From positions 1 to 40,102 of the forward strand of contig JADLFG010000021.1 in assembly GCA_020845695.1 (NCBI GenBank): DNA of 40,102 nucleotides, in the 5' to 3' direction. Shown here piece by piece: positions 7,785-15,603 of the stretch. A program made the translations under genes and the position numbers. Under the pieces are notes generated by a model. It worked only from the letters and a program-made list of their open reading frames with translations. It ran no database searches and was not told where the DNA came from. This DNA comes from Thermoleophilia bacterium (GTDB lineage: Bacteria; Actinomycetota; Thermoleophilia; Gaiellales; Gaiellaceae). Within the stretch, counting starts at the first letter, position 1. Every line of letters begins with the position of its first letter.

Positions 7785-7823
7785 GGCGTAAACTGGCGGC
7801 CGCAGGCGTAAGGAGTCTGTAAG
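7785..7823. promoter_or_regulatory. Direct repeats between divergent beta-helix genes
   Basis: GGCGTAA occurs at 7785-7791 and 7805-7811, 20 bp apart (two helical turns), followed by the related CTGTAAG at 7817-7823. The repeats sit between the divergent starts at 7736 and 7902. They could bind a regulator acting on both genes; no regulator gene is in the window. Confidence 0.3.
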
Positions 7824-7901
7824 GGGTGCGTTCGATGCGGTCGCGGGCACCGGCGCGCGGCCCGTTGGCCAGGGCGTTTTCGACTACACTCAGCCGGAGG
7901 C

Positions 7902-9230
7902 GTGCGCAAGCCGCTCTCCCGCCTCCTTCGTGAGCACAGCCGAGCCATGGTCGGAGTCGTCGCATCCGGGGTCGTCGCGTTCGGCATGCTGGGCGCCATC
8001 ATCGGCTTCGGGGGGGAAGGCGGCGAGCGGACTGACGCCCGCGAGGTGGCGGCGGCCTCGTCGAGCGCGCCGGCGGCCGGGGACGTCCTCACGGCTTCCG
8101 ACGCTGCCTCGTTCGCCGAGGCGCTCGCGCGTGCCCAGCCTGGCGACACGATCGAGCTGGCCGCCGGGAGCTACCCGGTCCTCACAGTCGAGAACCGGGA
8201 GGGGATCACCATCTCCGGCCCGCGCGCGGCCGAGCTGGACGGCGTCAGGTTCGTGGGCGCGCGCCGGGTGACTCTCAGTGGCGTCACCGTGACCCCGTCC
8301 GCCGACGTCCGCGCCGAGATCGTCGTCGAGGGAGACTCGAGCGACGTCACCATCGAGGGCGTGTTGATCGACGGCCGCGACGAGCGCGTCGGAGCGGGCG
8401 TGGTCGCGGACGGGACGGTTTCCGGGCTCGTTGTGCGGGGGAGCGAGGTCACGAACTGCGGGTCGGGGCAGCGGTGCATCGCCGCGAGCAGAACGCGGGG
8501 CGTCGTTGTCGATGACAACACCTTCCACGACTGCCTGTCCTGTGACTTCATCCGCGGGGGCTCGGGCATGACGATCCGGGGCAACACGTTCGATCGGGCG
8601 ATCCACGGCGAATGCGAGGCGCTCAGCACGAGCTGCCCGCACAACGACCACATCCAGATCACGGGCGGTGGGCCGTGGGTCATCACCGGCAACCGGTTCG
8701 GCGACCGGGAGGGCGGGGCCGCGAGCATCTTCATCGCACCCGGGCGAGACAACGACGACAACCCGATCCACGACGTCAGGATCAGGTCGAACCTGTTCCT
8801 CGGCGAGGCGGGCCGGTTCGGGGTCAAGCTCGTCGGCGGGCGGCGACTGAGCGACGGCCTCCTGAAGCGCATCTCCATCGTCAACAACACGATCCTCTCG
8901 GGGCGGATCGGAGCGATCGTCATCGAGTCCGGTTGGGAGAGTCGTCCGCGGGGCGAGCGACCCGTCGTGGCGAACAACGTCTTCGGAGTCATGGGAAACG
9001 AGGCGCTCTGCGTCAGGGCCGTGCTCGCCGCCAACGTCGTGCAGGACGGCCACAGCTGTCGAGGGCTGCGCGAGAGCCCGACGGCGCTCGACAGCGCCGG
9101 CGCACCAACGGCAGCGAGCTCGTCGCTCATCAACAAGGCCGATCCCGCGTACGCACCCTCCCGCGACTTCTACGGAAACCGGCGGGCGGGCCGCCCTGAC
9201 GTCGGGGCGATCGAGTTCCAGGGTGGCTAG
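7902..9230 (+). CDS. Membrane-anchored right-handed beta-helix protein
   Basis: This is a 442-residue protein. Residues 16-37 form one hydrophobic helix after a basic N-terminus (RKPLSRLLREHSR), so it should be anchored with the remainder outside. From about residue 60 it shows the pattern of polysaccharide lyase/PL6-like beta-helices: a DAASFAEALARAQPGDTIELAAGSY opening typical of such domains, then many short strands with Asn turns (VVDDNTF, TIRGNTF, VITGNRF, SIVNNTI) and a DVGAIEFQ ending. SCPHNDHIQIT near residue 247 resembles the SVHQDxIQV motif of the other two beta-helix proteins. It may cleave or modify the glycan, or be structural. GTG 7902 is chosen although GGAGG is only one base upstream; ATG 7947 is an alternative that loses the basic segment. 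It is first in the operon with the flippase. Confidence 0.7.
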   Translation: MRKPLSRLLREHSRAMVGVVASGVVAFGMLGAIIGFGGEGGERTDAREVAAASSSAPAAGDVLTASDAASFAEALARAQPGDTIELAAGSYPVLTVENREGITISGPRAAELDGVRFVGARRVTLSGVTVTPSADVRAEIVVEGDSSDVTIEGVLIDGRDERVGAGVVADGTVSGLVVRGSEVTNCGSGQRCIAASRTRGVVVDDNTFHDCLSCDFIRGGSGMTIRGNTFDRAIHGECEALSTSCPHNDHIQITGGGPWVITGNRFGDREGGAASIFIAPGRDNDDNPIHDVRIRSNLFLGEAGRFGVKLVGGRRLSDGLLKRISIVNNTILSGRIGAIVIESGWESRPRGERPVVANNVFGVMGNEALCVRAVLAANVVQDGHSCRGLRESPTALDSAGAPTAASSSLINKADPAYAPSRDFYGNRRAGRPDVGAIEFQGG

Positions 9231-9245
9231 CGCTGGCGGGCGCGG

Positions 9246-10808
9246 ATGAACGCGGGCGGCCCGCGCGCCCACGCCGAGCGCCGCTTCCGGGTCTCGCTCA
9301 GGTGGGCGTTCCTGATGAACAGCGGCCAGCGCCTGGTCGGGATGGCCTCGACGTTCGCCCTTGCGGCCATCCTCGGCCCGCACGACTTCGGCCTGGTGGC
9401 GATGGCGATGGTCTACGTGGCTCTGATCCAGGTCTTGCTCGAGCAGGGGATCTCGACCGCGCTCATCCAGCGGCAGCACCTGGAGCGCGAGCACCTGGAC
9501 TCGGGGTTCTGGATGACCCTGCTCTGGTCGCTTGCCCTCGGCGGGCTGGCCGTCGGTCTGAGCGGGTTCTGGGCTGCCGCGAACCGGGAGCCCGAGCTGG
9601 CGCTGCTCGTCAAGGTGCTGTCCATCCTGCTTCCGATCCAGGGTCTCGTCGTCGTCCAGCAGGCGAAGCTTCAGCGGGAGATGCGCTTCAAGCCGCTCGC
9701 GCTGCGGACGAACGTCGCGGCGCTGGCGGGCGCCGCCTCCGGGATCCCGCTCGCCGTTCTCGGGGTCGGCGTCTGGGCGCTCGTCGCGCAGGAGCTGGCC
9801 ACCGCCACGGTCGGTCTCGTCCTCCTCTGGGCGGTGAGCGGCTGGGTTCCGAGCCGGCGCTTCTCGCGGCGTCATGCGCGCGACCTGCTCGGGTTCTCGC
9901 TCCACGCCTTTGCCGGCAACCTCGGCTCGTTCGTGAATCGCCGCTCCGACGCGCTGCTCATCGGTCTCTTCCTCGGGCCAACGGTTGTCGGCCTCTACCG
10001 CCTCGCCGATCGCCTGATCGAGGGGCTGGTGTCGATCGTGACGCGCCCGGTTCAGCTCGTCTCGCTGCCGCACTTCTCGCGCCTGCAGCAAGACCGCGCG
10101 GCGCTCCAGGACGCCGTCACGTCCTGCGTTCGGCTGACGGCGCTGACGACGGTCCCGGCGATGCTCGGGGTCGTCGCGCTGTCCGACTACCTCACCGACG
10201 CCCTCGGCTCGGAGTGGAGACAGGCCGCGGACGCTCTCAAGCTCCTCGCTCTCGTCGGGATCGGGAAGGCGATCATCCTGTTCACGGGTCCGCTTCTGTA
10301 CGCGGTCGCCAGACCGCAGATCCGCACGGCGATGGTGTGGGCGCTCGCCGCCGCGAGCGCCGGCTCGTTCGCCACCGCCGGTGTCGTGCTCGCCGACGCC
10401 ACGGTGGCGAGCCAGGTGCTCGGTACCGCCGGGACGCGGGCACTCCTCTTCACGCTGGTCTTCATCCCCGTGAACCTGGTCGTCGTCGCGCGCTTCACCG
10501 GCATCTCGGTGAAGGCGCTGCTGCCGCCGTTCGTCGCCCCGACCGCGGCCGGGCTCGTCGCTCTCGGTGTGGTGACGGGCCTTGGGGCCGCCGGGACCTT
10601 CGCCTGGCTCCCCGCTCCGGCCGCGCTCGTGGCGGCGGCGGCCACCGCGACCGTCGCCACGGTGGCCGCGCTGGCGGGGTTGCGTCGCCGAGCCCGCTCG
10701 GCTCGCCTGCCCCGGCGCCGGCGCCACGCCGGTGGGCCGGTGGCGTCCCCGGAACCGTCGCTCCCCGACCCCGCGGACGCGCCGTGGGCCGAGCCGCGAC
10801 CGCTCTGA
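9246..10808 (+). CDS. Wzx-type lipid-linked oligosaccharide flippase
   Basis: This 520-residue polytopic membrane protein of the MOP superfamily resembles WzxC / lipopolysaccharide biosynthesis proteins. Family features are the N-terminal SLRWAFLMNSGQRLVGMASTFALAAILGPHDFGL, the following AMVYVALIQVLLEQGISTALIQ, and FVNRRSDALLIGLFLGPTVVGLYRLADRL around residues 230-260. About 12-14 hydrophobic segments can be seen, with a basic and Pro-rich cytoplasmic tail (480-520). It would move the undecaprenyl-linked repeat unit from the inner to the outer face of the membrane. It starts 15 bp after the beta-helix gene and is followed at 7 bp by a sulfotransferase, so the genes form one operon. The assignment to the flippase family is secure; the substrate is inferred from context. 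Confidence 0.85.
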   Translation: MNAGGPRAHAERRFRVSLRWAFLMNSGQRLVGMASTFALAAILGPHDFGLVAMAMVYVALIQVLLEQGISTALIQRQHLEREHLDSGFWMTLLWSLALGGLAVGLSGFWAAANREPELALLVKVLSILLPIQGLVVVQQAKLQREMRFKPLALRTNVAALAGAASGIPLAVLGVGVWALVAQELATATVGLVLLWAVSGWVPSRRFSRRHARDLLGFSLHAFAGNLGSFVNRRSDALLIGLFLGPTVVGLYRLADRLIEGLVSIVTRPVQLVSLPHFSRLQQDRAALQDAVTSCVRLTALTTVPAMLGVVALSDYLTDALGSEWRQAADALKLLALVGIGKAIILFTGPLLYAVARPQIRTAMVWALAAASAGSFATAGVVLADATVASQVLGTAGTRALLFTLVFIPVNLVVVARFTGISVKALLPPFVAPTAAGLVALGVVTGLGAAGTFAWLPAPAALVAAAATATVATVAALAGLRRRARSARLPRRRRHAGGPVASPEPSLPDPADAPWAEPRPL

Positions 10809-10815
10809 GGGAGCG

Positions 10816-11727
10816 ATGGACGGCCTGAAGCCTCGCCCGCGCCTGCCCGACTTCCTGTGCATCGGTGCGATGCGCTGTGGCACGACGACCCTCTGGGAGC
10901 TGCTCGACCGCAACGACCGGATCTTCGTCCCGGCAACGAAGGAGCTCCACTTCTTCGACGATCGCGACGGGCGCTTCGCCACCGGGCTCGAGGAGTACGC
11001 GCAGCACTTCGCCGGCGCGCCGGCGTCCTCTCGCTGCGGCGAGAGCTCGCCGAGCTACCTGTTCGTCCCTGGGACCGCCGAGCGCATCCACAGCGTGCTG
11101 CCCGACGTGAAGCTGATCGCGATCCTCCGCGATCCCGTGGCGCGCGCGTGGTCCCACTACTGGTTCAACGTGCGCCGCGGCCGCGAGCACCTCGGCTTCG
11201 AGGAGGCCCTGGCTCGCGAGGCGGAGCGGACGAGCGCCCCGGACAGCCGGGCACAGCGCTGGTTCGCGTACGTCGGTCGCGGCCGGTACCTCGAGCAGTT
11301 GCGCCGTTACGAGGCGGTGTTCGCGCGCGAGCGGCTGCTCGTTCTGCTGCTCGACGACCTGATCGGCGATCCGGCGGGCGTCGTCGCGTCCGCGCTCGCG
11401 CACGTCGGAGTCGACTCCGGGATCGCCCCGACCAGCATCCCGCCCGAGCGCAACCGGGCACTCCGGCCTCGCTCCATGCGCCTGCATCTCCTCGGCGTGC
11501 GGGCGGCGCGGTGGGGCGCGGGCCGGAGGCCCGCTGAGGCGCGGCTCGCCCGCGGTGCGGCCGGTCTCGTCAACCGGCTCAACCTCACCCGGAGCATGCC
11601 GCGAATGGCGCCCGGCACCCGCTCCGCTCTGGCGGCGGCTTTCTCGGAGGCGAACGCGGAGCTCGCGGCCTGGCTCGGACGCCCGCTGCCCTGGACCTCC
11701 CCGGACCGGCCCTCCGGGGCGAGCTGA
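10816..11727 (+). CDS. Sulfotransferase (first of three)
   Basis: This 303-residue cytosolic sulfotransferase belongs to the PAPS-dependent family close to heparan sulfate N-deacetylase/N-sulfotransferases. The 5'-phosphosulfate loop is IGAMRCGTTTLWELL (about 16-30), followed by TKELHFFDD as in NDST-type enzymes. The 3'-phosphate motif is ILRDPVARAWSHYW near residue 98. It would transfer sulfate from PAPS to a sugar hydroxyl or amino group. ATG 10816 has GAGGGAG just upstream and lies 7 bp after the flippase stop. Longer in-frame starts run back into the flippase gene and were dropped. Two further sulfotransferases follow, each of a different subtype, which suggests sulfation at several positions. 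No PAPS synthesis genes are present in the window. Confidence 0.85.
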   Translation: MDGLKPRPRLPDFLCIGAMRCGTTTLWELLDRNDRIFVPATKELHFFDDRDGRFATGLEEYAQHFAGAPASSRCGESSPSYLFVPGTAERIHSVLPDVKLIAILRDPVARAWSHYWFNVRRGREHLGFEEALAREAERTSAPDSRAQRWFAYVGRGRYLEQLRRYEAVFARERLLVLLLDDLIGDPAGVVASALAHVGVDSGIAPTSIPPERNRALRPRSMRLHLLGVRAARWGAGRRPAEARLARGAAGLVNRLNLTRSMPRMAPGTRSALAAAFSEANAELAAWLGRPLPWTSPDRPSGAS

Positions 11728-11765
11728 TCGAGCCCGGGCGATCCCACGGGCGTCGATTGACCGTC

Positions 11766-11771
11766 TAGGGT
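11766..11771 (+). promoter_or_regulatory. Possible -10 element before the second sulfotransferase
   Basis: TAGGGT lies 12 bp before ATG 11784 in the only sizeable gap (56 bp) of this part of the cluster. The surrounding TCTAGGGTG is identical to the -10 region before 3193. No good -35 hexamer was found at normal distance. Confidence 0.3.
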
Positions 11772-11783
11772 GAGAGGCGGGGC

Positions 11784-12686
11784 ATGAACAGAAGGCTTCG
11801 ACGGGCGATTCGCAGGGCCAGGGTCCGCCGCTGGCGCGCGCGCCCGTACACGTCCACCGCGGCGCCGATCGTCGTCGGGGGGTGCGGCCGGAGCGGAACG
11901 ACGCTCATGCGCGTCATCCTCGACTCCCACCCGCGGATCTGCTGCGGCCCGGAGAGCCTCCTCTTCCTCGCCGACCCCGTCGACGCAGGCCGCATCGCCG
12001 TGCTCGCCGAGCGGTTCGACCTGCAGCCGGAGGAGATCCGGCGCCTCCGGCTCGCCGCCGCGTCGCAGGCGGAGTTCGTCGACCGCTTCTTCGCCCGCTG
12101 CTGCGACCGGAGCGGGAAGACCCGCTGGGCGGAGAAGACGCCGCGCAACGTCCATGCCCTCGACTTCGTCTTCGAGCACTTCCCCCGCGCGGTCTTCGTC
12201 CACATGATCCGGGACGGCCGCGACACCGCGTGCTCGCTGCGCACGCATCCTCGTCATGCGGTGCGGGACGGGCAACTGGTGGAGCTCGGCACCTGGAAGC
12301 CGATCGAGCAATGTGCCCGGCGGTGGGTCAACGACGTCCGAGCCGGCCTCGCGTACCGCGGGCACCCCGGCTACGTGGAGCTACGCTACGAGGATCTCGT
12401 CCTGCGGCCCGAGGCGACCCTCCGGGGGATCCTCGAGCGCCTCGGCGAGCCCTGGGACGACCGTGTCCTCGAGTTCGACAGCGTCTCTCGCGACGTCTCG
12501 GCGTTCCCGCAGAACCCCGAGGCGACCCGCCCCATCTACCGTTCGGCGCTGGGCCGCTGGCACCACGACATGTCGGTGGAGGACGCGCGGAGCTTCAAGC
12601 GCGTCGGCGGTGCTCTCCTCGTCGAGCTCGGCTACGCCGAGGACACCTCCTGGTGGCCCGCGGCAGCCGCGGAGGCCGTCAGGTGA
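11784..12686 (+). CDS. Sulfotransferase (second of three)
   Basis: This 300-residue protein is a sulfotransferase of the tyrosylprotein-sulfotransferase-like group (Sulfotransfer_3). After a very basic N-terminus (RRLRRAIRRARVRRWRARP) comes the PAPS loop VVGGCGRSGTTLMRVILDSHP (about 29-49), then RWAEKTPRN near residue 113 and the 3'-phosphate motif MIRDGRDTACSL near 136. RYEDLVLRPE (about 202) is the family's conserved element before the C-terminal helices. It would sulfate a glycan or a protein tyrosine; the locus favours a glycan. The last four bases overlap the start of the next sulfotransferase, so the two are translationally coupled. The ATG has GAGAGGCGGGG upstream. Confidence 0.85.
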   Translation: MNRRLRRAIRRARVRRWRARPYTSTAAPIVVGGCGRSGTTLMRVILDSHPRICCGPESLLFLADPVDAGRIAVLAERFDLQPEEIRRLRLAAASQAEFVDRFFARCCDRSGKTRWAEKTPRNVHALDFVFEHFPRAVFVHMIRDGRDTACSLRTHPRHAVRDGQLVELGTWKPIEQCARRWVNDVRAGLAYRGHPGYVELRYEDLVLRPEATLRGILERLGEPWDDRVLEFDSVSRDVSAFPQNPEATRPIYRSALGRWHHDMSVEDARSFKRVGGALLVELGYAEDTSWWPAAAAEAVR

Positions 12687-13645
12687 CCCGGGCGGCTTCC
12701 GGCGGCGAGCGACCGCCGAATGCCCGGCCAACGCACGTCTTCATCGTCGGGACGGGCCGCTCCGGAACCGCCACGATCGCGGACCTGCTGAGCGCGCCCC
12801 CGGGCTGCGTGGTCGAGCACGAGCGCGAGCCGAAGCTCCTCACGGAGGTGTCTGACTACCTGGCCGGCCGGATCGAGCCCGGGGAGATGGCCGAGCTCCT
12901 GTCTCGAACCCGCAACCCCGAGGCGATCGGCGGCGAACGGCTCTCCGGCGAGGCGAACCAGCGTCTCTCCTTCGTCCTCGGGCCGCTGGCAGAGGCGTTT
13001 CCGCACGCGCGGCTTGTCTGGCTCTTGCGGGACGGGCGCACCGCCGTTGCCTCGATGCACCACCGGGGCTGGTACCACCCCCGCGAGCCGGAGGTGCGCT
13101 CGCCGGTCGTCAGGGGCTGGGCGACCACGCGCGTCGCCGGCGACGCTGTCGGTGACGTCGCTCCCGACGAATGGGAGCGCCTGGACGCGTTTGGCCGCTG
13201 CTGCTGGTACTGGTCGTACACGGGCCGGGTGATCGCGGCGTCCTCAGGGCGCCTCCCGCTCCTGCGGGTCAAGCTGGAGGAGCTCGCGGAGCGGCGCCTC
13301 GACCTCGCCGCCTTTCTCGGCGTGGCCGAGCTCGCGTCCGCGGCCGTGCCCCGGTCGAACGCCTCATCCTCCGGGCGGCCGACCAGCTGGCGCCTCTGGT
13401 CGCCGCGCCAGCGTGCCACGTTCGCCCGCCTCTGTGGCCCGGTGATGGACGAGCACTACCCGGGCTGGCGCGACGAGCTGACGCTCGCGGTACACCAGCA
13501 CGCCGCCGCGCTGGCCGCCAGAGGCCTGCTCGCGCTCCGCTCCGGCCTCGCGTCGGCGACACGTCCGCTGCGAACGAGGATCGGGCTCGTCCGCCGCCAG
13601 TCCGGGCCGGCGGCGACTCCGGGGAGGCGTGACGTCGGCGTGTGA
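12683..13645 (+). CDS. Sulfotransferase (third of three)
   Basis: This is a 320-residue sulfotransferase-fold protein. The PAPS loop is FIVGTGRSGTATIADLL (about 19-35) and the 3'-phosphate motif is VWLLRDGRTAVASM near residue 113. GTG 12683 overlaps the previous stop (GTGA) and has GGAGG seven bases upstream, so the start is well supported; longer in-frame extensions overlap the previous gene. It differs clearly in sequence from its two neighbours, so it is not a recent tandem copy. The C-terminal 60 residues are basic and Ala/Arg-rich. Its stop overlaps the start of the following glycosyltransferase (GTGTGA), continuing a tightly coupled operon. Confidence 0.8.
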   Translation: MTRAASGGERPPNARPTHVFIVGTGRSGTATIADLLSAPPGCVVEHEREPKLLTEVSDYLAGRIEPGEMAELLSRTRNPEAIGGERLSGEANQRLSFVLGPLAEAFPHARLVWLLRDGRTAVASMHHRGWYHPREPEVRSPVVRGWATTRVAGDAVGDVAPDEWERLDAFGRCCWYWSYTGRVIAASSGRLPLLRVKLEELAERRLDLAAFLGVAELASAAVPRSNASSSGRPTSWRLWSPRQRATFARLCGPVMDEHYPGWRDELTLAVHQHAAALAARGLLALRSGLASATRPLRTRIGLVRRQSGPAATPGRRDVGV

Positions 13646-14514
13646 GCAACGGGTCGGTCGACATCCTGATGGTCACCTTCAACCGGCCGCGCTACACGCA
13701 GCTCGCCCTGACCAGGCTGCTCGAGAGCTGCGACGAGGCGATGCGGGTGTGGCTCTGGCACAACGGCACCGACGAGGAGACGCTCGAGCTCGTGCGTTCG
13801 TTCGCGGGCGACGCCCGTGTGCACCGGTTCCACCACAGCGCCGAGAACCAGCGGCTGCGGCAGCCGACGAACTGGCTCTGGGAGAACGCCCGGGGCGAGT
13901 TCCTCGCGAAGGTGGACGACGATTGCCTCGTCCCTGATGGCTGGGGCCCCACGCTGCGCCAGGCGCTCCGCGACGCCCCGGGGCTGGGGGTCGTCGGCTG
14001 CTGGCGGTTCCGCGAGGAGGACTACGTCCCGGAGCTCGCCGAGCGGAAGATCCGGCCCTTGCCCGGTGGGCACCGGATCCTCCAGAACTGCTGGGTGCAG
14101 GGATCGAGCTACCTGATGCGGCGGGAGGCGGTCGAGCGGCAGGGACCGCTTGGTCCGAAGGAGTCCTTCATCACGTACTGCAAGCGGCTCGCCTACGCGG
14201 GCTGGCTGATCGGGTGGTACGTTCCGTTCCTCCGCGAGGAGCACATGGACGATCCCCGCTCGCCCTACAGCCTCGTCGCGAGCGACGAGGACCTGTTGCG
14301 CCAGCGGCCGCTCACGGCCGAGCGATTCGGCACGGAGACCGTCGCGGCGCGGATCAGCCTGATCCGCGCCTTCGCCGTCACCTGCCAGGCGGCGAGCGTC
14401 GACCCGCGCCAGTACGTGGGCTGGCGCTCCGCGCTCCGCCAGCTGCGGTGGCGGCTCAGGGGCAAACCCGACCCGACGGAGCGGCTCGACCGCTTCGGCG
14501 TCGTACCGCGTTGA
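13642..14514 (+). CDS. Family 2 glycosyltransferase
   Basis: This 290-residue GT-A fold glycosyltransferase opens with the nucleotide-binding strand VDILMVTFNRPRYTQLALTRLL (6-27). The metal/nucleotide-binding VDDDCLVPDGW lies near residue 91, and the acceptor-side WVQGSSYLMRREAV near 150 has the place and shape of the family's second conserved block. It would add one sugar to the lipid-linked repeat unit on the cytoplasmic face. No membrane segment is seen. GTG 13642 overlaps the sulfotransferase stop by four bases and there is no separate promoter. The sugar donor cannot be read from the sequence. Confidence 0.8.
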   Translation: MSNGSVDILMVTFNRPRYTQLALTRLLESCDEAMRVWLWHNGTDEETLELVRSFAGDARVHRFHHSAENQRLRQPTNWLWENARGEFLAKVDDDCLVPDGWGPTLRQALRDAPGLGVVGCWRFREEDYVPELAERKIRPLPGGHRILQNCWVQGSSYLMRREAVERQGPLGPKESFITYCKRLAYAGWLIGWYVPFLREEHMDDPRSPYSLVASDEDLLRQRPLTAERFGTETVAARISLIRAFAVTCQAASVDPRQYVGWRSALRQLRWRLRGKPDPTERLDRFGVVPR

Positions 14515-14522
14515 TCGAGCCG

Positions 14523-14996
14523 GTGAAGGACCGATCGGAGCTCCTGCTCGTGTGCTCGACGGGGGGGCATCTGCTCCAGCTCGTCGCGCTGCGCGAAGTG
14601 TGGGGAGACCGATCGCGCTCGTGGGTCACGTTCGACAAGAGCGACGCACGCTCGCTGCTTGCCGGCGAGCGTGTGCGATTCGCTCACGGTCCGACGAACC
14701 GGAGCATCCCCAACCTCCTGCGAAACCTCTGGCTCGCCTGGCGGCTCCTACGCGTCGTCAGGCCCGCGGTGGTACTCACCACCGGGGCGGGGGTTGCGGT
14801 TCCGTTCGCGTGGATCGGCAGGCTCCGCGGCGCGCGGATCGTCTACGTCGAGAGCTTCGCGCGCATCGGCGGGCCCTCTTTGACACTCCGCCTGATCCGT
14901 CCGCTGGCGGATCGGATCTACGTCCAGTGGCCCGAGCTGGCAGCGCCCGTGTGCCGGGGTTCGCGCTACGCCGGCAGCGTCTTCGTCGACCCGTGA
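14523..14996 (+). CDS. PssD/Alg14-like glycosyltransferase subunit
   Basis: This 157-residue protein is the membrane-anchoring and acceptor half of a split GT28-type glycosyltransferase (Alg14, PssD, EpsE-like). It begins ELLLVCSTGGHLLQLVALREVW, the glycine-histidine loop typical of Alg14. It continues with a hydrophobic/basic surface helix (NLLRNLWLAWRLLRVVRPAVVLTTGAGVAVPFAWI) and ends in IYVESFARIGGPSLTLRLIRPLADRIYVQWPEL. The partner gene, Alg13-like, overlaps it at 14993. The start is uncertain: GTG 14523, or TTG 14511 overlapping the previous stop. Split enzymes of this type often add glucuronic acid or another sugar to a lipid-linked saccharide; the specificity here is not known. Confidence 0.8.
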   Translation: MKDRSELLLVCSTGGHLLQLVALREVWGDRSRSWVTFDKSDARSLLAGERVRFAHGPTNRSIPNLLRNLWLAWRLLRVVRPAVVLTTGAGVAVPFAWIGRLRGARIVYVESFARIGGPSLTLRLIRPLADRIYVQWPELAAPVCRGSRYAGSVFVDP

Positions 14997-15583
14997 TCTT
15001 CGTCACCGTCGGTACGAACGAGGCTCCCTTCGATCGCCTCCTGCGCTGGCTCGACGATCTCGCGCGCGAGGAGGTCGTCGTTGTCCAGCACGGCCCGTCG
15101 CCGGTGCGGCCGGTCGGTGCCGAGTGCGTGGCCTTCATGTCGTTTCCGGAGGTCGTGGAGCGGATGCGCGAGGCGCGCATCGTGATCACCCACGCCGGGG
15201 TGGGCTCCGTCATGACCGCGCTGCTCGCCGGCAGGCGGCCGATCGTGGTTCCCAGACTGCGCCGGTTCGGCGAGGCCGTGGACGATCACCAGCTCGCGTT
15301 CGGCCGCAGGATGGCAGAGGCGGGTCTCGCGATCCTCGTCGAGGAGCCGGAGGAGCTGGCGACGGCGGTTGCCCGCGGCGGGTCTCAGATCGATGCTCGC
15401 CTGCGGTCCGACCGCCGGCTCGTTGGGGAGCTCCGCGAGTACCTGGCGACGCGGCTGGGGCCGGCCGCGCCCGGCGACGGGGCTGCTGGACAGCCGGCGC
15501 GGAAGCACGTATATAGAGAGGAAGGTCGCGGGGAGATCCCGTCAGCCCCCCGTGAGACGGGGAGCCGCGGCGGCGAACGGTAA
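14993..15583 (+). CDS. PssE/Alg13-like glycosyltransferase subunit
   Basis: This 196-residue protein is the catalytic and donor-binding half of the split glycosyltransferase. It starts IFVTVGTNEAPFDRLLRWLD, as Alg13/PssE do, and carries the GT28 donor site ITHAGVGSVMTALLAGRRPIVVPR near residues 64-87, followed by the GEAVDDHQLAFGRRM block. GTG 14993 overlaps the PssD stop (GTGA). After about residue 155 the chain becomes a polar, charged tail (ARKHVYREEGRGEIPS and onward) that is not part of the family and coincides with a promoter for the downstream gene. The tail may therefore be simply a by-product of that promoter sequence. Confidence 0.8.
   Translation: MIFVTVGTNEAPFDRLLRWLDDLAREEVVVVQHGPSPVRPVGAECVAFMSFPEVVERMREARIVITHAGVGSVMTALLAGRRPIVVPRLRRFGEAVDDHQLAFGRRMAEAGLAILVEEPEELATAVARGGSQIDARLRSDRRLVGELREYLATRLGPAAPGDGAAGQPARKHVYREEGRGEIPSAPRETGSRGGER
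15487..15515 (+). promoter_or_regulatory. Strong sigma-70-like promoter inside the end of pssE
   Basis: TGGACA (15487-15492) and TATATA (15510-15515) are 17 nt apart, each five of six to the consensus. This is the best promoter match found in the window. It lies within the last 100 bp of the PssE-like gene and would drive the copolymerase, polymerase, deacetylase and glycosyltransferase genes. The leader of about 80 nt holds a short hairpin (CCCCGT/ACGGGG, 15548-15562) and a GGAGG at 15586-15590. Confidence 0.55.
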
Positions 15584-15603
15584 GAGGAGGTGTCCACGGA
15601 GCT

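Noticed and set aside
7890..10982. A 1030-codon open frame on the minus strand across the beta-helix and flippase genes
   Set aside because: It is a GC-driven mirror of real plus-strand genes: its translation is rich in Arg, Glu, Asp and Gly, shows no domain, and the plus-strand proteins have clear families.
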